Source: Verrucomicrobiota bacterium (lineage in GTDB: Bacteria > Verrucomicrobiota > Verrucomicrobiia > Limisphaerales > JADLHS01). From it: a DNA stretch of 11,098 nt. Location: positions 1-11,098 of the forward strand of contig JANYBF010000516.1 in NCBI GenBank assembly GCA_025360895.1, written 5' to 3'. Both the position numbers and the translations under genes were made by a program. Below the pieces are notes generated by a model. That model did not search any database. It saw only the letters and a list, made by a program, of their open reading frames with translations, and was not told the origin of the DNA. This document shows, piece by piece, positions 5,777 to 11,098 of this stretch. Each line of letters begins with the position of its first letter. The stretch's first letter is position 1.

Positions 5777-6952
5777 TCAAAGTTGGCCGACAAAATCCCG
5801 CCAGGGCCAGGCGCGCACGCCGGGGGCAACAACGGGGGTCGGGTGTGGTACTTTGGCCGGCTGATGCACGAGGCACATCTTGACCGACGTCCCGCGCGGA
5901 CGCTTTGTCTTCAGCGCCTCGGCCAGCCGCAGCATCGGCGTCGCATCGGACGGCGTAACCGTCCGCGCCGACTTGCATTTGATGAGCGAAACCGCGCCGC
6001 CGCGGCCCGGCACGAGAAAATCCACTTCCAAACCTTGCTCGTCACGGAAGTAATAAAGCTCCCGCCGCCGGCCATCGTTGGCCTGCGACTTGATGATCTC
6101 GGAAGCAACAAACCCCTCGAACAACGCGCCCTGAAACGGCGACTTGGCCAGTTCCGCCGCCGAATCAATGCCCAGCAAATGACAAGCGAGGCCGGCGTCG
6201 GCGATGAATACCTTCGGCGATTTGATCAGACGCTTGCCGAGATTCTCGTAGAATGGCGGCACGATGAGGATTTGCGCCGTGGTTTCCAACACACCGAGCC
6301 ATTGCGCAATCGTGGGAACGCTCACACCGAGCGGCGCAGCCAGATCGGTTTTGTTCAACACCTGCCCGTGACGGCTGGCCAGCAGCGCCAGGAAACGTCT
6401 GAACGTGGAGAGGTCCTTCACCGCCGTGACCGCCCGGACATCGCGCTCCAGATACGTTTGAAGATACGAACTAAACCACAGCCGCGCACTGCCGGGCCGC
6501 GCCACCGCTTCCGGATAACCGCCGCGCAACAGTGATACTTTCGGCGTTTCGCGCGTCGAGAACGGCAGCAGTTGCAGCACCGCCGCTCGTCCCGCCATGG
6601 ACTCGGTGACACCCTGCATCAACGGCGCTTCCTGCGAACCGGTGAGCAGCCATTGACCGCGCCGTCGCGGTTGCCGGTCAATCCGCGCCCGAACATGGGC
6701 AAAGACTTCCGGGACGTTCTGCACCTCGTCCAGGATCACGGGCGTTTTCACCGCATCGAGAAAACCGTGCGGATCGGCGCGCAACCGGGCAACGATGTCC
6801 GGATCTTCCAGCAGAAAATAGCCGGCCTTGGGAAACAAATGCCGGAGCAGGCAGGTCTTGCCCGCGCGCCGCGGACCGGTCAACACCAGGGCGGAAAAGT
6901 CCCGCATGGCGTGGATGATCTGCTTTTCAAGTTCCCGACGGATGTAGCGCAT
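5777..6952 (-). CDS. AAA_14 / DUF4143 ATP-binding protein
   Basis: This 391-aa protein is typical of the family. Walker A is GPRRAGKT (26-33), Walker B VILDEVQNVPE (72-82), sensor LLTGSQ (102-107). The characteristic YLQTYLERDVR (about 163-173) follows, then a winged-helix-like region (about 195-225, including GVSVPTIAQWLGVLE). The DUF4143 end is FRDEQGLEVDFLV (302-314). The position that is usually I-E-V-K, a PD-(D/E)xK-like site, reads I-K-C-K (324-327), so the acidic residue is replaced by Lys. The cellular role of the family is unresolved; members behave as accessory genes. ATG 6952 is supported by a promoter at 6961-6989 and no SD. An ATG at 6965 is out of frame. It sits alone between sulfatase-region and VOC-region genes, and probably moved in independently. 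Confidence 0.92.
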   Translation of the reverse strand: MRYIRRELEKQIIHAMRDFSALVLTGPRRAGKTCLLRHLFPKAGYFLLEDPDIVARLRADPHGFLDAVKTPVILDEVQNVPEVFAHVRARIDRQPRRRGQWLLTGSQEAPLMQGVTESMAGRAAVLQLLPFSTRETPKVSLLRGGYPEAVARPGSARLWFSSYLQTYLERDVRAVTAVKDLSTFRRFLALLASRHGQVLNKTDLAAPLGVSVPTIAQWLGVLETTAQILIVPPFYENLGKRLIKSPKVFIADAGLACHLLGIDSAAELAKSPFQGALFEGFVASEIIKSQANDGRRRELYYFRDEQGLEVDFLVPGRGGAVSLIKCKSARTVTPSDATPMLRLAEALKTKRPRGTSVKMCLVHQPAKVPHPTPVVAPGVRAWPWRDFVGQL

Positions 6953-6960
6953 GAATGAGA

Positions 6961-6989
6961 TTCATAAAGTGTCACTTTAGATTTCTCAA
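6961..6989 (-). promoter_or_regulatory. Sigma70-like promoter of the DUF4143 gene, predicted leaderless start
   Basis: On the minus strand -35 is TTGAGA (6989-6984, five of six to consensus), the spacer is 17 nt, and -10 is TATGAA (6966-6961, four of six). Transcription would begin near 6954, about 2 nt before the ATG at 6952. This predicts a leaderless mRNA and explains the absence of an SD. Confidence 0.55.
6965..6979. promoter_or_regulatory. 15-bp palindrome TAAAGTG-T-CACTTTA, candidate operator
   Basis: These are perfect 7-bp arms around one base. The palindrome fills most of the spacer between the proposed -35 and -10 of the DUF4143 promoter and touches the -10. A dimeric repressor bound here would block RNA polymerase. 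No dedicated regulator gene lies beside it, so autoregulation through the winged-helix-like part of the ATPase is possible; that is inference. Confidence 0.55.
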
Positions 6990-6991
6990 GG

Positions 6992-7021
6992 CAAATTCGG
7001 AGTTGAATTCACGGTTCACGA
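6992..7021 (-). repeat. Post-stop element, copy C (flanks present, hairpin absent)
   Basis: This lies directly after the DUF1254 stop codon. It shares CAAATTCG (6992-6999) and GGTTCACGA (7013-7021, plus strand) with the element at 10229-10277. The hairpin between them is replaced by 13 nt that include TGAATTCA (7004-7011), a perfect 8-bp palindrome. The DUF4143 promoter begins just beyond it. Confidence 0.45.
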
Positions 7022-7026
7022 GCGAA

Positions 7027-8483
7027 TCAATTCACCTGCACGATGCCCGGCGGTTTCCATGTCCCTTCACCCGGCGGCAGGATCGAAGGCGCTTCCGGCT
7101 TTGGCCAGTAGAGGCGCATGACCATGTAGATGGGGCCATTCGGCGCGGGCAACCAATTGGCTTCCTTATCCGCGCCGGGGCTGTCCTTCTGGATGTAGAG
7201 CGTGAGCGAGCCATCCTCGCCCTTCTTCATGTTCGTCAGCATCGGTGAGTTGATCAGGTAGCGGTTGAGCGGGTTGTCGATCAGCAACTGCGTTTTGCCG
7301 TCATACATGGTGACCGACCAGAACGCGTTCACTGGCGGCATCTGCCCGGCGGGGAAGGTGAGCGTGTAGTTGTGCTTGCCGCCGTCGAGCACTTCGCCAT
7401 CCGGCATCCAGCGCGTCATTGGATACATCGCTTCGATGGCGTCGTTGCCGAAGATACCCGCCTTCGCCGCAGCGGCGCGCAACAGCCAGTTGCCCTTGTA
7501 AAAATCCCGGTCGCCAAACGCCGCGCCGATGCTCCAGCCGTTCACCTTCTTGCCCATCGCTGCGACTTGCTCCTCTACTTTCTTCTCGCCCGCTTTCAGG
7601 CCGAGCAGCACGGCGGCTTTGTGTTCGAGCGAGAGGTCTTTGAAGTTGAACGTCTTCCCCGGTCCGATGCCGATCTTCGCCAGCTTCGCGCGAATCTCCT
7701 TCTCCTCCGGGCCTGCCGGAGCCTGTGCCAGCACCCAATCCACGTATTCGAAGAAATCCGTCTTCGCGAGTTCCGCATTCGCTTTTGGAAAATCGAGCGC
7801 GGGCGCGGCGGGCGGCGCAGGCTGTTTCAGGAACGCGGAGAGCGGCTGCACCTTGTAGGCATCCTGCAGCTTCGCCACGTTCGGCATATCGTCCGCGCCG
7901 AAGAGCTGCGTGCGGAAGAGCACGATGCTGAACTGCGTGGTCGAGTGAAACACCTTCTTGATCCCCGGAGGCGTCTCGCCCTTCCACTCCGGCCCGGCGA
8001 TGAGGTAATCGCCCGCGTCGCTGCCCGTGGCGCGGCTGCCGATGTAGCCATAGTTGAAAGTATTCAGATCGCAGAGCATCACCGCGTAGTAGCGATCCTT
8101 TGCCATCGCCGGGACGGAGACGACCTGCGGCTCGACGCGCAGGTCCACGAACGCGAACGAATAGGGCGTGTCGCTGTTCGGCGTGATGACCGCCGTATCC
8201 TTGGGCGTGAAGACGCGCCGCTCATTGTAGAGCTGTCCTAGAGGTGCCTTGTATTGGGCCGATGTCTTGTCGATCCAGAACTCGTAATTCGCCGTGTAAC
8301 ACATCACGAGCGGCAGCCCGTAGATGAAGCCTTCCTCAGCGATGGCTTTCACCTCCTCGATGCCGGGCGCGGGCACGCTGGTTTTAATGTCAGCGTGTTC
8401 GGCAGCGGTGATGCTGTCGTTTTTTTGTCGCAGGCTGACAGTGTGATCAGGGCCAATGCTGCATAATACGGCAAGCGTTTCAT
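7027..8483 (-). CDS. DUF1254/DUF1214 lipoprotein, one-base frameshift after the lipobox
   Basis: A DUF1254 domain (about residues 50-200; TPNSDTPYSFAFVDLR, DLNTFNYGYIGSRATG, GDYLIAGPEWKG) is followed by a DUF1214 domain toward the C-terminus (FWSVTMYDG, NRYLINSP, SLTLYIQKDSPG, NWLPAPNGPIYMVMRLYWP). The family is exported or envelope-associated and of unsettled function. The main frame is open only from 8376 and lacks an export signal. In another frame, the ATG at 8483 encodes MKRLPYYAALALITLSAC, a lipoprotein signal with lipobox LSAC and Cys18 followed by Asp. The frames join at an A7 run (8420-8426): one more A gives CDKKNDSITAAEH and a 485-aa protein. As written, the first frame stops after 44 codons. 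Consensus error, mutation and slippage are all possible. Confidence 0.85.
8420..8426 (-). other. A7 homopolymer at the DUF1254 frameshift
   Basis: Seven A's on the minus strand lie between the codons for Cys-Asp and the Asn-Asp-Ser of the mature protein. Eight would be needed for one continuous frame. A -1 slip on AAA-AAA, or one extra A in the transcript, would restore it. Confidence 0.7.
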
Positions 8484-8496
8484 GGTGTGAATTTGG

Positions 8497-8508
8497 TTTT
8501 GGTTGGTT
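8497..8508 (-). repeat. Leader 12-mer AACCAACCAAAA, copy 2
   Basis: This is identical to 194-205. It lies 13 nt upstream of the lipoprotein ATG at 8483, in a leader without an SD. It helps to support 8483 as the true start. Confidence 0.4.
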
Positions 8509-8520
8509 TGCTAGTGAAGT

Positions 8521-8550
8521 CGCGGGCAGCCCCTTTCGAGACGGCCCGCG
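8521..8550 (-). terminator. Hairpin after the arylsulfatase stop, copy A (candidate terminator)
   Basis: The perfect 7-bp arms CGCGGGC (8521-8527) and GCCCGCG (8544-8550) enclose a 16-nt loop. The hairpin starts 24 nt after the TAA of the sulfatase. There is no U-run, so intrinsic termination is uncertain. The same arms recur at 10235-10267, and both copies are preceded by the TTCACGA tag (plus strand 8554-8560 here). Confidence 0.5.
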
Positions 8551-8574
8551 CGTTTCACGAGCGTAACTTCAGGC

Positions 8575-10125
8575 TTATTTGCCGCCGGTTTGCGCGTTCG
8601 AGATCGTCTCCAGCACCTTGTCGAGGCTGAAGCTGCCGACGGCCTGGCTCGGCGGGAATTCCTTGAACGTCATGAGGAACTGTCCAACGAATTGCTGGAC
8701 CGGGACGAGGAGGAAGGCGTGGTCCATCGTCCACTCCCAGTCGGTCCAGCCGTGCTCACCTTCCTCGAAGGGATCGGCGCGCAAGTTGATCATCCGGGGG
8801 ACGCGCAGGGGCGTGAACGGCTCCCGCCAGACATCCATGCCGTGGGCGCGCTGCTCGGCGAAGACGATTTTCCATTGCCGGACGCGGACGGCCACGGGCG
8901 AACCGTCATCGTTGAAGTAGAAGAACTCCTGGCGCGGGTCGGGGCCTTTGCCGGCGAGGTAGTCGGTCAGGTTATAGCCGTCGAGGTGCACCTTGAAGGT
9001 CTTGTCACTGACCTTCATGCCTTTGAGCAGTTGTTCCTTAACGTCGGGCACTCCGGCGGCGGCCAGCAGCGTGGGCAGCATGTCTTCATGGGAGCAGATT
9101 TCGTTATGCACCGTGCCGGGGGCGATGACGCCGGGCCAGCGGATGGCGCAGGGCACGCGGTAGCCGCCCTCCCAGTTGGTGTTTTTCTCGCTGCGGAAGG
9201 GTGAGGCACCGCCGTCGGGCCAACTGCCCTTCTCGGCACCGTTGTCGGTGGAATACATCACGATGGTGTTGTCCTCCATGCCGAGCTCCTTGAGCTTGTC
9301 GAGGAGTTGGCCGACCATGGCGTCGTGCTCGACCATGCCATCAGGATAGACGCCGAGGCCGGTCACGCCCTGGCTTTCCTTCTTGAGGTGGGTGTGGACG
9401 TGCATGCGGGTGGCGTTCCACCAGAGGAAGAAGGGCTTGTCGGCTTTCTTTGCCTCCTCCAGATACTCAAGGCTGCGCTTGGTGACTTCCTCGTCAATCG
9501 TCTCCATGCGCTTGATGTTGAGCGGGCCCGTGCTCTCGATCTTCTGCGTGCCGTCGGGATTCGCCCAGCAGTGGAGCACGCCGCGGGTGTTGTATTTCTT
9601 GATCATCGCCGGGTCTTTGAAGTAGTCGGGATGCTCCGGCTCCTGCTCCGCGTTGAGGTGGTAGAGCGAGCCCATGAACTCGTCGAACCCATGCACGGTG
9701 GGCAGTGTCGAGTCGGCGTCGCCGAGGTGGTTCTTGCCGAACTGCGCGGTCATGTAGCCCTGCGCTTTGAGGAGTTGGGCGATGGTGACATCGCGCGCCT
9801 GGAGGCCTTCCTTCGCGCCGGGCAGGCCGACTTTGAGCAGGCCAGTGCGGTAGCCCGACTGGCCGGTGATGAAGCACGCGCGCCCGGCGGTGCAACTCTG
9901 CTGGCCATACCAGTCGGTGAACAACGCGCCCTGCTTCGCGATGCGATCAATGTTCGGCGTCTTGTAGCCCATCATACCCTGATTGTAGGCGCTGATGTTC
10001 CAGTAGCCGATGTCGTCGCCCCAGAGGATGAGGATGTTGGGTTTCTTTTTGTCCGCCGCGTGGGCGACGGATCCGATGAACGCGAGCCCGAGGGCCAGCG
10101 CTGCGGTGATGAGTTTTGTTTTCAT
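8575..10125 (-). CDS. Secreted arylsulfatase (formylglycine-dependent, alkaline-phosphatase superfamily)
   Basis: This 516-aa protein has a Sec signal MKTKLITAALALGLAFIGSV-AHA, cleaved after about residue 23. Metal ligands are in WGDDIG (Asp37-38) and TDNG (Asp294, Asn295). The nucleophile motif is SCTAGRACFITG: Cys78 in C-x-A-x-R, the form oxidised to formylglycine, with Ala where Pro is commoner. GKNHLG (Lys131, His133), MHVHTH (His242) and EKNTNWEGGYRVP (Lys314) complete the active site. The C-terminus (LLVPVQQFVGQFLMTFKEFPPSQ) matches a common bacterial arylsulfatase subgroup. It removes sulfate from aryl or carbohydrate sulfates in the periplasm or outside. Activation needs an FGE or anSME encoded elsewhere. 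ATG 10125 is chosen because the signal peptide begins there; a longer frame to 10275 is untranslated leader. Confidence 0.94.
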   Translation of the reverse strand: MKTKLITAALALGLAFIGSVAHAADKKKPNILILWGDDIGYWNISAYNQGMMGYKTPNIDRIAKQGALFTDWYGQQSCTAGRACFITGQSGYRTGLLKVGLPGAKEGLQARDVTIAQLLKAQGYMTAQFGKNHLGDADSTLPTVHGFDEFMGSLYHLNAEQEPEHPDYFKDPAMIKKYNTRGVLHCWANPDGTQKIESTGPLNIKRMETIDEEVTKRSLEYLEEAKKADKPFFLWWNATRMHVHTHLKKESQGVTGLGVYPDGMVEHDAMVGQLLDKLKELGMEDNTIVMYSTDNGAEKGSWPDGGASPFRSEKNTNWEGGYRVPCAIRWPGVIAPGTVHNEICSHEDMLPTLLAAAGVPDVKEQLLKGMKVSDKTFKVHLDGYNLTDYLAGKGPDPRQEFFYFNDDGSPVAVRVRQWKIVFAEQRAHGMDVWREPFTPLRVPRMINLRADPFEEGEHGWTDWEWTMDHAFLLVPVQQFVGQFLMTFKEFPPSQAVGSFSLDKVLETISNAQTGGK

Positions 10126-10152
10126 GATGTGGGTGTGATGTTGCGGTAGAGA

Positions 10153-10187
10153 CCCGCTGCTTCTGCATGGGAGCAGAAAATTGCGGG
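10153..10187 (-). promoter_or_regulatory. Hairpin in the 5' UTR of the arylsulfatase
   Basis: In RNA sense: outer stem CCCGC/GCGGG (10187-10183 with 10157-10153), internal loop of 4 and 3 nt, inner stem UUCUGC/GCAGAA, loop UCCCAU. It ends 27 nt before the start codon. No U-run follows, so it is more likely a stability or translation element, or an attenuator of another kind, than a simple terminator. Function is inferred from structure only. Confidence 0.4.
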
Positions 10188-10234
10188 CAGTGCGTTTGTG
10201 TTTGCGGTTTTGTTCGAGGATTTGATTCCAAATT

Positions 10235-10267
10235 CGCGGGCCGGGCTTTTCGCAAGAGCAGCCCGCG
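10235..10267 (-). terminator. Hairpin after the upstream sulfatase stop, copy B (candidate terminator)
   Basis: The 7-bp arms CGCGGGC (10235-10241) and GCCCGCG (10261-10267) are the same as in copy A, with a 19-nt loop. It starts 22 nt after the TAA at 10292-10290 and carries the TTCACGA tag at 10271-10277. An alternative pairing, CGGGCT with AGCCCG, also exists. No U-run follows. Confidence 0.5.
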
Positions 10268-10289
10268 TGGTTCACGATCGAATGGTGGA

Positions 10290-11098
10290 TTAGTTGTTGG
10301 CGTTGGCTTTCGCGGCGGCCTTGGCCTTCTCATCGGCGGGCAACAGTTGCGACGGACCAAGCTTATAGGTCAGCTTGTCAATCTTTCCGGTGAACTTGAA
10401 CGGCAACTCGTAGCTGTCGTCCACTCCGGTGCGGGTGTCGCTGCCAATATCCAAGGTCTCATCAATGGCCATGATGAATGGAATCGTGTGCTTGATCGTT
10501 TTCTTGTCCAATTCCTTGCCATCCACAATAAACGTGCCGGTGCCGCCTTTGCCGGGGCCGGGGCCGTCGTATTTGAAATCAAACACGAGCGTGTGTTTGC
10601 CCGGCTTGAGTTCCCGGCCAAACAAATCATCGCCGATGATGCCGCCGCCGCCGCCTTCCCAGCGGAAGCGTTCCAGATCGAGCAGATTATAGACGAAGAC
10701 CGGTTTGCCTTTTTGCAGGAACATTCCGTAGCCGCCGAAACGGCCGCCAAAGGTCACGATCATGCCCTCCGCGCCGCCTTCGGGAACGGTGATCTCGACA
10801 GTGATGGTATAGTCCTTGTCTAAAATATCGGGCGCGTTGCCGATGGGAATGCCGGCGTTCTCACCCACGTAGGTCAAAACGGTTTTCCCAGCGACTGCGC
10901 TCGGACGCGGGGTAACGAGGCGCGGAAGGATCGAGTTATCCAAGGGCAGGACCTGGTATTTCGCCGCCTCCTTCAGGAATAACGCCTGCATTTCCTTGAG
11001 CTTGGCGGGATTCTTCGTCGCGAGGTCGTTGTATTGTGAGTAGTCCTCGGTGATGTTGTAGAGTTCCCATTTATAGTCGTTGATGGGTGGCATCTTGG
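10290..11098 (-). CDS. Arylsulfatase, C-terminal part only (5' end beyond right edge)
   Basis: Some 268 C-terminal residues are visible, and the frame runs off the right edge; the Met at 11093 is internal. KWELYNITEDYSQYNDLA, then NPAKLKEMQALFLKEAAKYQVLPLDN, is the signature end of the catalytic domain in large (~750-aa) arylsulfatases of the Pseudomonas AtsA type. A beta-rich C-terminal domain follows (TITVEITVPEGGAEGMIVTFGG, GGYGMFLQKGKPVFVYNLL, KFTGKIDKLTYKLG). The protein ends in an Ala/Asn/Lys tail. The active-site Cys motif would lie outside the window. With the next gene it forms a tandem sulfatase pair, separated by 164 nt that hold a hairpin on each side, so the two may be independently tuned. 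Confidence 0.9.
   Translation of the reverse strand, partial: KMPPINDYKWELYNITEDYSQYNDLATKNPAKLKEMQALFLKEAAKYQVLPLDNSILPRLVTPRPSAVAGKTVLTYVGENAGIPIGNAPDILDKDYTITVEITVPEGGAEGMIVTFGGRFGGYGMFLQKGKPVFVYNLLDLERFRWEGGGGGIIGDDLFGRELKPGKHTLVFDFKYDGPGPGKGGTGTFIVDGKELDKKTIKHTIPFIMAIDETLDIGSDTRTGVDDSYELPFKFTGKIDKLTYKLGPSQLLPADEKAKAAAKANANN

Noticed and set aside
5297..6535. 412-codon plus-strand open frame
   Set aside because: It spans antisense to VOC and the DUF4143 ATPase, crosses their intergenic gap and shows no recognisable motif or ribosome-binding site.
7372..8241. 289-codon plus-strand open frame opposite DUF1254/DUF1214
   Set aside because: It is antisense shadow; the composition is skewed to Arg, Glu and His.
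8376..8378. GTG at 8376 as the true start of the DUF1254 protein
   Set aside because: It would leave an envelope-type protein without an export signal, while a full lipoprotein signal lies upstream, one base out of frame.
9307..10149. 280-codon plus-strand open frame opposite the arylsulfatase
   Set aside because: It is a mirror of the conserved sulfatase coding frame, with no independent signal.
1..11098. CRISPR array, tRNA/rRNA genes, transposase or integrase
   Set aside because: No regular repeat-spacer pattern, no RNA gene and no recombinase coding frame was seen on either strand.

Overview
The window is one long run of minus-strand genes. It reads from the right edge (5' side) to the left edge. 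The organism is probably a Gram-negative environmental bacterium, most likely Verrucomicrobiota (Pedosphaera/Limisphaera-like). That is an inference from the G+C-rich codon use, tandem formylglycine-type arylsulfatases, a DUF1254/DUF1214 lipoprotein, an AAA_14/DUF4143 ATPase, mostly SD-poor starts and A/C-rich leaders. No gene here fixes the phylum. No rRNA, tRNA, CRISPR array or transposase is visible.

Right part (about 7.0-11.1 kb): the C-terminal end of a large arylsulfatase (10290 to the edge), a complete secreted arylsulfatase (8575-10125) and a DUF1254/DUF1214 lipoprotein (7027-8483). The reading frame of the lipoprotein is broken by one base in an A7 run just after its lipobox. Related short elements follow all three stop codons. 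Two contain the same perfect 7-bp hairpin, and the third keeps the flanks but lacks the hairpin.

Middle (about 5.4-7.0 kb): an AAA_14/DUF4143 ATPase with its own sigma70-like promoter, a 15-bp palindrome in the promoter spacer and a predicted leaderless start. A VOC (glyoxalase-fold) protein follows directly.

Left part (about 0.3-5.3 kb): a tightly coupled five-gene operon. Order: a 190-aa protein of a predicted DyP-partner type, a DyP-type heme peroxidase, a 338-aa uncharacterised protein with a possible glutamine-amidotransferase-like region, an OprB-type porin and a BASS-family transporter. The junctions are ATGA, ATGA, GTGA and a 2-nt gap. I infer import of an organic acid or small solute through the outer and inner membranes combined with peroxidase chemistry. 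The substrate cannot be read from the sequence.

The five-gene operon is flanked by two same-orientation copies of the 3' end of a VOC gene plus its A/C-rich leader: intact at 5372-5761, and a ~30-codon remnant at 241-336. The remnant leads into the start of a BKACE (DUF849, beta-keto acid cleavage) gene at the left edge, which also carries a one-base frameshift. The layout suggests that the peroxidase/transport cassette was inserted into, or duplicated with, an older VOC-BKACE neighbourhood. Two single-base frameshifts in otherwise well-conserved proteins may be assembly errors and should be checked in reads before being treated as biology.
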